Assembly (NCBI GenBank): GCA_040877935.1 | Contig: JBBDNB010000019.1 | Location: forward strand, 60,785 to 124,784 | Origin: Chitinophagales bacterium | GTDB lineage: Bacteria; Bacteroidota; Bacteroidia; Chitinophagales; CAIOSU01 | DNA length: 64,000 nucleotides | Direction: 5' to 3' | Shown: in pieces, positions 1-9,382 of the stretch | How the letters are laid out: each line of letters starts with the position of its first letter | Position numbering within the stretch: the first letter of the stretch is position 1 | The notes under the pieces: model-generated | Seen by the model: the letters and a program-made list of their open reading frames with translations, nothing else | Databases searched by the model: none | Told to the model about the DNA's origin: nothing | Position numbers and translations under genes: made by a program

Positions 1-2273
1 ATTTGAACAAAGTGCATTCCAGAAGAAAACTGCTTTAAAACGTCCCGGCTTATTATGTGTTGGTGTTTACCAGCCTGTTGTTTTGATATGTTTTTCATAT
101 AAAGCTCTTGGCCACTCATATCAAAAATGCGTAAATCTAAACGGGCATAGCTTTTTAGATTATAACTAATAAATAATTGTTCTTTAGCAGGATTAGGAAA
201 TACTTCTAAATCAATATTGTCATTTATTCGCCCTTCTATATTATTAATGGTTCCATTACTGTCAATTGGTGGATTGTTGGGTTGAAAAATATTAAGCGAA
301 TCTGATGTAAACGGACGACAGGAAAATGCAAGCGCATCAATATTGGGGATAAAAGCCTGGGCAGCCGTATCATCTACAGCCATATAAGAAACGGGGTCGC
401 TTAAACTGAAAAAACTGCCATCTAAAAATGAGGCATATAAAACGGCAGGGTTTAATGTGTCTTGTTGCGTCTCACTGCTATAGAAATCTTCATTGTCCAC
501 GCTAAAGACCAGGGCAAGTTTTAATGCACCACCATCTGAGAGGTCGGGTAACCAGGCAAATTCAAAAGCATTGATATCAATTTCGGGGTGAATTCCCAGG
601 TTTAATTGAGGATCAATTACAGGATCAATACTGCCAAAATCATTTACCTGATAAATTACACCTGGTCTTAAAACCACTCCATTATCGGTAAATCTTGCTT
701 CATGATCAACAGATATATATTGGTAAAGACAGTCGCTGGATTTATAAGCATCAAGCGCATCAATATCATTGTTGAATGCTTTTCCTGAAGGCGTGAAATC
801 AGGATCGGGGCTAAGATCCGTGTGGATTTCACTTTCTCTGTAAAGCGGTGCGGGGGTGACCATCCATCGGTTTGTTACGGAATCTATATTGACAATAGAA
901 TTCAATACTTCATCTTTCCCAAGTGCTGAACCCATCACTGCATCAGGATCTATAGGGTTTACGCATAAATTTGAATTTGCATTACCTATAAATGCATAAG
1001 CATAATCCTCATCAAAAGAAAGGAGCATATACTTAGGGGGGTGAATACATGATCCTGCTACGTAATTTACCCTTTGCCCGGGGCCGAATGTAGTATTGTT
1101 CAAATCGATATGAATGCGGTCATTTCCATCAATATCAAAATAATGTTGTGCCACTGAATCAACAGTTCCTGGATCAAAAATGGACAAAGCGGGATTGCAT
1201 AAAGGAGCAGAGGCTGTGGCATTTGGTGCCGGGTCAGAACCAAAAATACTGGCATCATTATAAACCATACCGGAGGCCGCTGTATTGGTTCTCCACTGAT
1301 AAATATCTCCAGGATCAAAAACTTCATTTCCGCTATTGTTGGGATCACTCCATTCGGCATCACTGCCAATGTCAACAGAAAAATACAGTGCTTCATTTGA
1401 ACAGTTGAACAAACCTCCTACAAAAGGCGGCAATGGGCCATTCGGATTGTAAACATAGCCTGTATCCACCAATTCTATGGCAATATCCATAGTGCCGAAA
1501 TATTCTGCCCAGGCAATGTCATATCTTTCATAGTTCGGTGTTCTGCCCGGTGGATTGATAGCCGCATAGGCCATTGCAGTAATGTTTATTGTGAATGTAT
1601 CGCCATTTTCCACGAGCATACTTCCAATTTGATCGCCAATATAATTTCCCCTGTAGCGTCCTTGTATATTTGGAGGAAGGTCAAAATTTCCGGGCAAAAG
1701 ATTGTTTCCGTCAATATTAAGCCCTACGCCAGTTGTATAGGCCGTATCTTCATTAAATGCTTCCGGTCTGTTGTTTAAATGTGTGATTACACTGTAATTG
1801 TATGCTACAACCGCACTTCTGCCTGGGGGGATATTTTGAGCTACCAAAGTCAATGATGCATTTAAATTGGAAGAACCATTTGCATACCAGGGACAAAGGT
1901 TGTCATCACAACTGAATTGGGCACGGGCTATATTGTCCCACACTATTCGCAAGCGATTGGAGTCAGAACCGGCTATGCTTACAAAGCCACTTCCATTGCC
2001 CGTAGTAGGGCAGGTAAACATAAGGTTGGTAACCGTAGAAAAATTGCCAAAAACAGTAGCCTCATTTGCATTTACAAAACTACCTACAATTGAATCTGCA
2101 ATGGACCTAGGTGGAGGACATGGCATAAATGGTGCAGCGCCTTGTACGAATGCTGATGTATTCCCATTGATTTGTGAAGAGTTGTTGTTGAAGCTCAGAT
2201 TTGCCTGACCTGAAACCATATAACTTAAAGTAGTAAAAATTGCAATACAAATAACGAATAATGAATTTTTCAT
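1..2273 (-). CDS. Secreted protein with type IX type A sorting domain (3' end outside window)
   Basis: The minus-strand frame stays open from an ATG at 2273 to the window edge, giving about 757 visible residues and no stop, so the C-terminus lies outside. The start MKNSLFVICIAIFTTLSYM is a typical signal peptide ending near VSGQ. The body is rich in Asp, Asn, Gly and Pro, with no catalytic domain I recognise. The last visible part reads LEVFPNPAKEQLFISYNL, then RIFDMSGQELY, then SSGMHFVQ. This is the usual order of a type A Por secretion C-terminal domain (PNP motif, xxDxxG motif, SAGxYxV-like motif), so about ten to fifteen residues are missing. The likely fate is export by Sec and then T9SS to the cell surface or medium. 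The specific role is unknown. I checked the frame in several blocks by hand; long antisense frames across the gene are shadows. Confidence 0.85.
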   Translation of the reverse strand, partial: MKNSLFVICIAIFTTLSYMVSGQANLSFNNNSSQINGNTSAFVQGAAPFMPCPPPRSIADSIVGSFVNANEATVFGNFSTVTNLMFTCPTTGNGSGFVSIAGSDSNRLRIVWDNIARAQFSCDDNLCPWYANGSSNLNASLTLVAQNIPPGRSAVVAYNYSVITHLNNRPEAFNEDTAYTTGVGLNIDGNNLLPGNFDLPPNIQGRYRGNYIGDQIGSMLVENGDTFTINITAMAYAAINPPGRTPNYERYDIAWAEYFGTMDIAIELVDTGYVYNPNGPLPPFVGGLFNCSNEALYFSVDIGSDAEWSDPNNSGNEVFDPGDIYQWRTNTAASGMVYNDASIFGSDPAPNATASAPLCNPALSIFDPGTVDSVAQHYFDIDGNDRIHIDLNNTTFGPGQRVNYVAGSCIHPPKYMLLSFDEDYAYAFIGNANSNLCVNPIDPDAVMGSALGKDEVLNSIVNIDSVTNRWMVTPAPLYRESEIHTDLSPDPDFTPSGKAFNNDIDALDAYKSSDCLYQYISVDHEARFTDNGVVLRPGVIYQVNDFGSIDPVIDPQLNLGIHPEIDINAFEFAWLPDLSDGGALKLALVFSVDNEDFYSSETQQDTLNPAVLYASFLDGSFFSLSDPVSYMAVDDTAAQAFIPNIDALAFSCRPFTSDSLNIFQPNNPPIDSNGTINNIEGRINDNIDLEVFPNPAKEQLFISYNLKSYARLDLRIFDMSGQELYMKNISKQQAGKHQHIISRDVLKQFSSGMHFVQ

Positions 2274-2683
2274 GACCTTAGAGTTTTAGTTGGTTGTAAT
2301 TTACAAAAACAAATTAATCGAAATAGGTAATTTCATAAAAAATATTTCAATAAATTATTTGACGATGCCCCCCGTGTTATTTATTTAAATTAAATAAAAA
2401 ACTATAACTACTAACAGTATTGTGTTCTAACATTTTCAATAAAATTCTGAGAAGGATAAGCCCTTTGTTTATAAGTTGCTGATTTTTATTTATCAAATTT
2501 TCAATTCCTTAATGAGGGTTAGACAACTAAAGAAGTTGAAAATATACAATATGATGGCTTGAGTAATAAAGAAAAAAGACCCGCTAACGGAATTCATTTT
2601 CCGGTAGCGGGCAATCTGTTTAAAGCTATTGGTTGATTGGCTTTAATAGTTTTAAGCTCAAATAAAAAGGTGGCAACTGATAA
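2274..2683. other. Intergenic region, 410 bp
   Basis: This AT-rich stretch lies between pruA and the type A cargo gene, both on the minus strand. Its right part holds the pruA terminator described separately. The left part should hold the promoter of the cargo gene, but I see no clean TAnnTTTG box. I see no small ORF with supporting features. Confidence 0.5.
2571..2611 (-). terminator. Rho-independent terminator of pruA
   Basis: The arms CCCGCTAACGG (2580-2590) and CCGGTAGCGGG (2601-2611) pair over 11 positions with one G-T wobble. On the minus strand the hairpin is followed by a run of six T (2572-2577). It lies about 70 bp downstream of the pruA stop. Confidence 0.8.
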
Positions 2684-4309
2684 CTATGATTCACTCATAA
2701 AAGGATACCTGTAATCGGTAGCAGGTACGAATGTTTCCTTAATGGAACGTGCAGAAACCCATCTCAATAAATTTAAGAGTGAGCCTGCTTTGTCGTTTGT
2801 TCCTGATGCTCGTGCCCCTCCGAAAGGCTGTTGCCCCACAACTGCTCCGGTTGGTTTGTCATTGATGTAAAAATTGCCGGCTGCTTGCTTTAATCTTTCT
2901 GTAGCTTGTTCGATGGCCACACGATCCTGTGCCAAAATAGCCCCGGTAAGTGCATAGGGCGAAGTGGAATCAACAAGGTCCAATACTGTTTCAAAATCTT
3001 CTTCATAAACATATATGGTAAGTACAGGCCCGAAAATCTCTTCTTGCATAGTGGTGTATTTGGGATCATTTGCGACAATCACTGTAGGTTCAATGAAGTA
3101 GCCTCTGCTTTTGTCATAATTCCCGCCAGCAATGATTTCCTGTCCGTCTTCTTTTGCCTGGTCGATATAGCCTGCAATCTTATCGAATGATTTTTCATCG
3201 ATTACTGCATTTATAAAATTGCCCAGATCTTCGGTAGTGCCCATCTTAAAAGTTTTCAAATCCTCGAGCAAGTATTCTTTTACTTCAGGCCATATTGATT
3301 TTGGGATATAGGCTCTTGAAGCAGCAGAACATTTTTGTCCCTGAAACTCAAAAGCTCCGCGCGACAGGGCGGTACTCACTACTTTGGGTTGAGCTGAATG
3401 GTGCGCGACTACAAAATCCTTTCCCCCGGTTTCGCCTACAATACGAGGGTAACTTTTGTACTTGTAAATATTTTCGCCAATGGTTTTCCACATCCACTGG
3501 AAAGTTTTGGTGGAGCCCGTGAAATGCACGCCTGCAAAACCGGGGTGATCCAAAGCGTATTCTCCAGTAACCGGGCCATCTGTATAAATCAGGTTGATCA
3601 CGCCATCCGGTAAACCGGCCTCACGCAAGACTTCCATAATAACCCATGCGGAATAAATCTGAGTGTCGGAAGGTTTCCATACCACTGTATTGCCCATCAA
3701 AGCAGGAGCCGTGGGCAAGTTGCCTGAAATTGCAGTGAAATTAAAAGGAGTGATGGCCAGTATAAACCCTTCTAATGGTCTGTATTCAGTTCTGTTCCAA
3801 ACTCCTTCAGAGGATTCGGGCTGTTCATTGTAAATGTCTGTCATGTACTGAACATTAAAGCGCAAAAAGTCAATCAATTCGCAGGCAGAATCAATTTCTG
3901 CCTGGAATACATTTTTAGACTGGCAAAGCATAGTAGCTGCATTGATTTTGTAGCGGTATTTGTCTGCCAGGAGATCGGCAGCTTTCAGAAATATAGAAGC
4001 GCGTTGTTCCCAGCTCATGTTTTCCCATTTGCTTTTTGCGGCAAGTGCAGCTTCAATAGCCGCTTTCACATGCTGTTCATCCCCTTTGTGGTAATGCCCC
4101 AGCACATGTTCTTTTTCGTGGGGTGGATGCATGGATACTTTATTATCGGTTCGTACTTCCTTGCCATTGATAAACATGGGAATATCCCTTACTTCCGATT
4201 TGGCCGCAAGCAATGCAGCATTTATAGCTTTTCTTTCAGGACTTCCCGGAGCATAGGATTTTACGGGTTCATTCACTGCTATTGGTACTTCAAAATTTCC
4301 TTTTATCAT
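2684..4309 (-). CDS. pruA: L-glutamate gamma-semialdehyde dehydrogenase (1-pyrroline-5-carboxylate dehydrogenase)
   Basis: This NAD-dependent aldehyde dehydrogenase oxidises glutamate semialdehyde/P5C to glutamate, the second step of proline degradation, in the cytosol. With the start used here it has 541 residues, the usual size of the stand-alone Bacteroidota enzyme, which lacks the proline dehydrogenase domain of PutA. The catalytic glutamate lies in VGETGGKDF (near residue 293) and the nucleophilic cysteine in FQGQKCSAASR (near residue 327). TPFNF and NTVVWKPSDTQ mark the nucleotide-binding fold. An upstream in-frame ATG at 4345 is rejected: a good promoter lies at 4343-4370, so transcription should start near 4336, inside that extension. 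No putA or prodh gene is adjacent. The gene is divergent from ftsK. Confidence 0.95.
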   Translation of the reverse strand: MIKGNFEVPIAVNEPVKSYAPGSPERKAINAALLAAKSEVRDIPMFINGKEVRTDNKVSMHPPHEKEHVLGHYHKGDEQHVKAAIEAALAAKSKWENMSWEQRASIFLKAADLLADKYRYKINAATMLCQSKNVFQAEIDSACELIDFLRFNVQYMTDIYNEQPESSEGVWNRTEYRPLEGFILAITPFNFTAISGNLPTAPALMGNTVVWKPSDTQIYSAWVIMEVLREAGLPDGVINLIYTDGPVTGEYALDHPGFAGVHFTGSTKTFQWMWKTIGENIYKYKSYPRIVGETGGKDFVVAHHSAQPKVVSTALSRGAFEFQGQKCSAASRAYIPKSIWPEVKEYLLEDLKTFKMGTTEDLGNFINAVIDEKSFDKIAGYIDQAKEDGQEIIAGGNYDKSRGYFIEPTVIVANDPKYTTMQEEIFGPVLTIYVYEEDFETVLDLVDSTSPYALTGAILAQDRVAIEQATERLKQAAGNFYINDKPTGAVVGQQPFGGARASGTNDKAGSLLNLLRWVSARSIKETFVPATDYRYPFMSES

Positions 4310-4342
4310 TTTATCATTTTTTAGTGACTTGTAAAATATACA

Positions 4343-4370
4343 CAAATCTAAAAGATTCGGAAAACTTCAA
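4343..4370 (-). promoter_or_regulatory. Predicted pruA promoter (Bacteroidota type)
   Basis: On the minus strand a TTG (4370-4368) is followed after 17 nt by TAGATTTG (4350-4343), matching TAnnTTTG. It predicts a transcript start about 25-30 nt upstream of the ATG at 4309 and decides that start. Confidence 0.6.
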
Positions 4371-4456
4371 TCCCTTTATTCAACATCTTTCTCTAAATTG
4401 CCGAATAAACCTATATCGATAGGTGTTCGATATGCAATTTCAAAATTCAGGTTTTG

Positions 4457-4464
4457 TACCTTTG
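4457..4464 (+). promoter_or_regulatory. Predicted ftsK promoter -7 box
   Basis: TACCTTTG fits the TAnnTTTG -7 consensus and ends 23 nt before the ATG at 4488. I see no convincing -33 TTG at the right distance. The box supports the short start of ftsK over an in-frame ATG at 4398 that lies upstream of it. Confidence 0.5.
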
Positions 4465-4487
4465 TCTTGATTAATCACATCAATTTA

Positions 4488-6989
4488 ATGGCTGAAACAA
4501 AAAGAAAATCACGTAAGAAAACCAACAGTAACTCTGCATCAGGCAAAAATAAGACTGTCACAAAAAGTAATAAATTTGGTTTTTTAAAGGATGAAAGAAC
4601 CCCGAAAATTCTGGGTTTGTTTATGCTATTTGTCTCCATATTGCTGACCCTTTCTTTTATATCTTACCTGGGTTCAATGTCGAGTGATTTTTCAGAAGTA
4701 CACAACAAGCCATTTGATTATTTATTCAATTATGAAGGGACAAAAGAAGCTTCTAATCTAGCGGGTAGGCTTGGTGCTGTAATTGCACATCATGTATTTT
4801 ATTATGGCTTCGGCCTGGCTTCTTTCCTCTTTCTTCCTCTTGCATTTGTGTTGAGTATTAAATTACTGTTCAAAAGTAGTGCAATACCCCTGGGGAAAAT
4901 TTTTCGCCACTCATTTGTGTTTCTTATCTGGATATCGCTGGTATTGGGTTTCGCATTGCAATCAGCTGATTTTCCCTATGGTGGAGCTTTTGGCAAATAT
5001 TTGACAAATAGCCTGACTACTATTATCGGAAGCGTTGGTTTAGTACTTATTGTTTTGTTTTCGGCTATAACTTACATCATTGTTGTTTTTAACCCGAGCT
5101 TTTCTTTCCACAACAGGATTATGGATCGTGTGAAAGAGAGCAAAAAGGCTTTCCGTTTTACAGATGATGACAGTGAAGTAAAAGAATGGCAGGAAAAAAT
5201 CAAGGAAGAAAACAAAGCAGCTGAACCTGAGCTGTCAAGAGAAAAAGATTATTCTGAAGCAGCGAATAATAATTCTGAAGATAAAAATACTGCTTCAGAA
5301 AGTATTGAGTTTGAAGTACCCAAAAGTGAGTCGAAGAAAAAAAACAAGGATGAACCTAATCTCGACCTGGAGATCAATACTCCACAGGATGGAGAAGACA
5401 CTGAAGCACAAAGCTATGACGAGCAGCAAGATTTAGAAATAGAGGCTGCGCGTGAAGAAAAATTCATGGCTGAAAATGCCCCCGAATTTGACCCTAGACT
5501 TGATCTTTCTGATTATAAGTTTCCCGGTCTTGATCTCTTGAATAAATACGGGGACAATGAAATAGAACTGGATAAAGAGGAGTTGGAAAAAAACAAGGAG
5601 CAAATCCTTGAAACCCTTAGCAATTACAATATCAGTATTTCAAGTATAAAAGCTACGGTTGGCCCTACGGTTACACTTTATGAAATTGTACCGGCAGCCG
5701 GAGTCCGCATTTCCAAGATCAAAAATCTGGAAGACGACATTGCACTTTCGCTTGCAGCACTGGGCATCCGTATTATCGCGCCAATACCCGGAAAAGGAAC
5801 CATTGGTATTGAAGTGCCAAACGTGAAAAAGGAAATTGTTTCCATGCACGATTTGATCGCATCTGAAAAATTCCAAAAATCAAAATTTGAACTGCCCATT
5901 GTGTTGGGGAAAACCATTTCCAATGAAATTTTTATAGCAGATCTGGCAAAAATGCCGCATATGCTTATGGCCGGTGCTACCGGACAGGGTAAATCTGTTG
6001 GCTTAAATGCAATTTTGGTATCGCTGCTTTATCGCAAACATCCGGCAGAATTGAAATTTGTATTGATCGATCCTAAAAAGGTGGAGCTTACACTTTTCAA
6101 AAATATTGAGAAACATTATCTCGCGAAATTGCCCGGTGAGGAAGAATCAATTATAACAGATACCAAAAAAGTGATTGCTACATTGAATGCACTTTGTATT
6201 GAAATGGACAATCGCTATGATCTGCTCAAAGAAGCACAGGTAAGAAATATAAAAGAGTACAATGCCAAATTCAAGGCAAGAAGATTGAACCCAGAAAAAG
6301 GCCATCAGTTTTTGCCCTATTTCGTTTTGGTAATTGACGAGTTTGCCGACCTGATGATGACAGCCGGTAAAGAGGTGGAAACACCAATAGCCAGATTGGC
6401 GCAATTGGCCCGTGCCATTGGTATTCATTTGGTGATTGCCACACAAAGACCATCTGTGAATATTATTACAGGTGTGATCAAAGCCAATTTCCCGGCACGT
6501 ATTGCCTTTAAGGTTTCCTCTAAAGTGGATTCACGCACCATACTTGATACTGGTGGAGCAGATCAACTGATCGGTAGGGGAGATATGCTTTTGAGTGATA
6601 GCGGCAATATGGTGCGCTTGCAGTGTGGCTTTGTGGATACACCAGAAGTGGAAGACATTACAAATTTTATTGGAGAACAAAGAGGATATCCCGAAGTGCA
6701 TCAATTGCCTGAGTATGATGGAGAGGACAATGAGGGCGTAGTTGGTGGACTTGCACCCGAAGATCGCGATCCGCTTTTTGAGGAAGCAGCACAGGTTATT
6801 GTGCAAAATCAACAAGGTTCTACTTCACTGATACAAAGAAGAATGAAATTGGGATACAATCGTGCAGGGCGAATTATGGATCAATTGGAGGCTGCGGGTA
6901 TTGTTGGCCCCAATGAAGGAAGCAAAGCAAGGGAAGTATTGATTCCCGACATGTATCAATTGGAACAGTTTTTGAGCTCAAACGCGTAA
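4488..6989 (+). CDS. ftsK: DNA translocase FtsK/SpoIIIE family
   Basis: FtsK anchors at the division septum and pumps chromosome termini using ATP, helping dimer resolution and segregation. The product has 833 residues from the MAETKRKSRKK start. A basic N-terminus is followed by four membrane helices between about residues 40 and 205. A long acidic, charged linker follows (to about 330), then the alpha/beta motor. Walker A is GATGQGKSVG near residue 495 and Walker B is VLVIDEFADLMM near 614. The last 75 residues (DPLFEEAAQVIV to the end) are the winged-helix gamma domain that reads KOPS-type sites. A longer start at 4398 is disfavoured because the predicted promoter lies inside it. A LolA-family gene follows after 12 bp, a pair often seen in this phylum. 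Confidence 0.95.
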   Translation: MAETKRKSRKKTNSNSASGKNKTVTKSNKFGFLKDERTPKILGLFMLFVSILLTLSFISYLGSMSSDFSEVHNKPFDYLFNYEGTKEASNLAGRLGAVIAHHVFYYGFGLASFLFLPLAFVLSIKLLFKSSAIPLGKIFRHSFVFLIWISLVLGFALQSADFPYGGAFGKYLTNSLTTIIGSVGLVLIVLFSAITYIIVVFNPSFSFHNRIMDRVKESKKAFRFTDDDSEVKEWQEKIKEENKAAEPELSREKDYSEAANNNSEDKNTASESIEFEVPKSESKKKNKDEPNLDLEINTPQDGEDTEAQSYDEQQDLEIEAAREEKFMAENAPEFDPRLDLSDYKFPGLDLLNKYGDNEIELDKEELEKNKEQILETLSNYNISISSIKATVGPTVTLYEIVPAAGVRISKIKNLEDDIALSLAALGIRIIAPIPGKGTIGIEVPNVKKEIVSMHDLIASEKFQKSKFELPIVLGKTISNEIFIADLAKMPHMLMAGATGQGKSVGLNAILVSLLYRKHPAELKFVLIDPKKVELTLFKNIEKHYLAKLPGEEESIITDTKKVIATLNALCIEMDNRYDLLKEAQVRNIKEYNAKFKARRLNPEKGHQFLPYFVLVIDEFADLMMTAGKEVETPIARLAQLARAIGIHLVIATQRPSVNIITGVIKANFPARIAFKVSSKVDSRTILDTGGADQLIGRGDMLLSDSGNMVRLQCGFVDTPEVEDITNFIGEQRGYPEVHQLPEYDGEDNEGVVGGLAPEDRDPLFEEAAQVIVQNQQGSTSLIQRRMKLGYNRAGRIMDQLEAAGIVGPNEGSKAREVLIPDMYQLEQFLSSNA

Positions 6990-7001
6990 ACAATAAAAAT
7001 T

Positions 7002-7673
7002 ATGACAAAATTATATACTTGCCTTTGGATAACATTAAGTTTGTTTTTTATTGGCGAAAGTACAGTTCAGGGGCAAGATAGAAAGATTGAGAACGACCCC
7101 GAAGCAAAAGTTATTCTCGACAAGGTGAGCAAAAAATACCGATCTTTTAAATCACTGAAAGTTGAATTCAAGCTCAGTATGGAATCTGCAGAAGGAGATT
7201 TGAATGAAAGTTACAATGGTTCTGCAATAATTAAGGATGAAAAATACCGCCTTGAGACCGATCAGCTTATAGTGATTTGCGACAATGTAAAGCGCTGGAC
7301 TTATTTGAAGGATTCCAAAGAATTGCAGATCAACTTCTACGAGCCAGACCCGGAAAACATTGAAAGCCCGGCCCAGTTGTTTACAATTTATGAAAAGGAT
7401 TTTTACTACAGATTATTGGAAGAAAACAATGGAGTGGCCAAAATCGAATTGATTCCACAAGATATTTCTGAAAGCCCATTTGAGCGCATTCATTTGTTTG
7501 TAAATACTGCGAAAAGTGAAATTGAAAAGGCACAAATCCGCAATAAAGATAAAGTGGAATTCACCTGGCAAATTGAGACTTTTAATCCAAATCTGGAACT
7601 GGACGAAGGGCAGGTTTTTGCCTTTGACAACTCAAAACACGAGGTAGTACACGAGGAGGATTTGACGAAGTAG
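7002..7673 (+). CDS. lolA: LolA-family outer membrane lipoprotein carrier
   Basis: LolA-type proteins are periplasmic chaperones that shuttle lipoproteins from the inner to the outer membrane. The 223-residue product has an N-terminal signal sequence (hydrophobic residues about 4-18, ending near VQGQ). The mature part starts NDPEAKVILDKVSKKYRSF, the typical LolA opening helix, and continues with the expected pattern of short beta strands (KSLKVEFKLSM, KYRLETDQLIVICD, RWTYLKDSKELQINFY). It starts 12 bp after ftsK and is probably co-transcribed. Overall LolA fold: confident. Exact client range: unknown. Confidence 0.85.
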   Translation: MTKLYTCLWITLSLFFIGESTVQGQDRKIENDPEAKVILDKVSKKYRSFKSLKVEFKLSMESAEGDLNESYNGSAIIKDEKYRLETDQLIVICDNVKRWTYLKDSKELQINFYEPDPENIESPAQLFTIYEKDFYYRLLEENNGVAKIELIPQDISESPFERIHLFVNTAKSEIEKAQIRNKDKVEFTWQIETFNPNLELDEGQVFAFDNSKHEVVHEEDLTK

Positions 7674-7981
7674 GTTTTAATTTTGATATGAAACTTGCTT
7701 AAGCGGGAAATAAGACACGAGCTAAAAGCTCGCGCCAGCTAAAAGGGAATAGAATCAAAGCTAGAATCAGTAAATGAGTATTGCAGTGGTCACGACTTTT
7801 TTAGTCGTCCCACTATCGTTCTAGACCTTCAAGGTTTTTTTGAAACCTTGAAGGTCTCTACAAATCTTTCCAGAAACTGAAATTTGAAATAATGCGCCTT
7901 TTTGTGGTAATTTGCTACAGGAGTATTTGCCAGGGGTAAATGCTCGAAACAATTCAATAAACAAACAATCAAATAAAAAAG
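7674..7981. other. Intergenic region with three consecutive palindromes
   Basis: The 308 bp between lolA and lpd hold three separate inverted repeats, at 7718-7732, 7785-7814 and 7823-7857 (annotated together below). Nothing suggests a gene. Any lpd promoter should lie in the last 120 bp, where I see no clear TAnnTTTG box. Confidence 0.6.
7718..7857. repeat. Cluster of three short palindromes
   Basis: (1) CGAGCT/AGCTCG around AAA at 7718-7732. (2) AGTGG-tc-ACGACT pairing with AGTCGT-c-CCACT at 7785-7814. (3) A perfect 15-bp stem, AGACCTTCAAGGTTT and its complement, with a 5-nt loop at 7823-7857. None is followed by a clean T-run on the plus strand outside its loop, so they are not simple terminators, although any could attenuate read-through from lolA. 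The third resembles the palindrome at 10956-10985 in design. Confidence 0.75.
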
Positions 7982-9370
7982 ATGGATTTTGACATCATAG
8001 TAGTAGGAAGCGGCCCGGGCGGGTATGTTGCTGCAATTAGGGCTTCGCAGTTGGGAAAGAAAGTAGCAGTGGTAGAAAAAGCAGAGCTGGGCGGAGTTTG
8101 CCTCAATTGGGGCTGTATTCCCACCAAGGCATTGCTGAAAAGCGCGCAGGTATTTGATTATATCAATCATGCAGATGATTATGGAATAGAGGTAAAAAGC
8201 GCCAAAGCCGATTTTCCGGCAATGGTGAAAAGAAGCCGTGGCAGTGCCAATCAAATGAGCAAAGGCATTCAGTTTTTGATGAAGAAAAACAAGATTGAAG
8301 TCTTGGCAGGAACCGGAAAAGTAAAACCCGGCAAAAAAGTGGAAGTAAAATCTGAGGATGGGAAATCAAAAGACTACTCAGCTTCACATATTATTATTGC
8401 AACAGGTGCTCACTCAAAAGAATTACCAAACTTAAAACAAGATGGCAAAAAGATCATTGGCTATCGCGAGGCCATGACATTGGAAAAGCAGCCCAAGAAA
8501 ATGGTAGTGGTTGGTGCAGGGGCTATAGGCGTAGAGTTTGCCTATTTCTACAATAGCATTGGCACGGAAGTAACTATAGTGGAATATTTGCCCAATCTAG
8601 TTCCCAATGAGGACGAGGAAGTGTCTAAGGAATTGCAGAAAAATTTCAAGAAAAAAGGCATCAAAATGATGCTGGGCAGTGCAGTAGAGAAAGTAGATAC
8701 CAAAGGTAAATCCTGTGAGGTGCATGTGAAAAATGACAAAGGCACTGAAAAATTAGAAGCCGATATTGTCTTGTCAGCAGTTGGAATAACCCCGAATATC
8801 GAGGACATAGGGCTAGAATCCGTGGGGATAAAAACCGAAAAAGGCATCATTAAAACCGATGAGTTTTACAAAACCAATGTGGATGGCTACTATGCAATAG
8901 GCGATGTGGTGAAAGGTCCTGCGCTGGCGCATGTGGCTTCTGCTGAGGGTATAGTGTGCGTGGAAAAAATTGCAGGGGAAAATCCCGAACCGCTGAACTA
9001 CAATAATTTACCAGCATGTACTTACTGTCAACCAGAAGTAGCATCCGTAGGATATACCGAAAAAGCTGCAAAAGAAGCCGGATACGAGATCAAGGTGGGC
9101 AAATTTCCATTTTCCGCCAGTGGTAAAGCAAGCGCGGCCGGTGTGAAAGAAGGATTTGTGAAAGTGATTTTCGATGCTAAATATGGCGAATGGCTTGGCG
9201 CACATATGATTGGTGCCAATGTAACGGAAATGATAGCTGAGGCTGTTGTGGCTCGCAAACTCGAAACCACAGGACACGAGATCATCAAATCGGTTCATCC
9301 GCACCCTACTATGTCAGAGGCTGTGATGGAAGCAGCCGCAGCGGCTTATGGTGAAGTGATTCATTTGTAG
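7982..9370 (+). CDS. lpdA: Dihydrolipoyl dehydrogenase (E3)
   Basis: This FAD flavoenzyme reoxidises dihydrolipoamide in 2-oxoacid dehydrogenase complexes and the glycine cleavage system, passing electrons to NAD. It has 462 residues, normal for the family. FAD-binding motif VGSGPGGYVAA lies at residues 8-18 and the redox-active disulfide at Cys40 and Cys45 in GGVCLNWGCIPTK. A second dinucleotide fold (VVVGAGAIGVEFA) is near residue 175, and YAIGDVV near 305. The C-terminal catalytic dyad is His441 and Glu446 in HPHPTMSEAV. No E1 or E2 gene is nearby, so it probably serves several complexes. The next gene starts 12 bp after its stop. Confidence 0.96.
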   Translation: MDFDIIVVGSGPGGYVAAIRASQLGKKVAVVEKAELGGVCLNWGCIPTKALLKSAQVFDYINHADDYGIEVKSAKADFPAMVKRSRGSANQMSKGIQFLMKKNKIEVLAGTGKVKPGKKVEVKSEDGKSKDYSASHIIIATGAHSKELPNLKQDGKKIIGYREAMTLEKQPKKMVVVGAGAIGVEFAYFYNSIGTEVTIVEYLPNLVPNEDEEVSKELQKNFKKKGIKMMLGSAVEKVDTKGKSCEVHVKNDKGTEKLEADIVLSAVGITPNIEDIGLESVGIKTEKGIIKTDEFYKTNVDGYYAIGDVVKGPALAHVASAEGIVCVEKIAGENPEPLNYNNLPACTYCQPEVASVGYTEKAAKEAGYEIKVGKFPFSASGKASAAGVKEGFVKVIFDAKYGEWLGAHMIGANVTEMIAEAVVARKLETTGHEIIKSVHPHPTMSEAVMEAAAAAYGEVIHL

Positions 9371-9382
9371 ATTCCAACTAAA

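Noticed and set aside
1100..1408. Two opposing open frames of 86 and 98 codons
   Set aside because: Both lie out of frame inside the type A cargo gene, which is open across them; composition is that of shadow frames.
7829..8254. 141-codon minus-strand frame
   Set aside because: Mostly antisense to lpdA, and it runs into the palindrome cluster.
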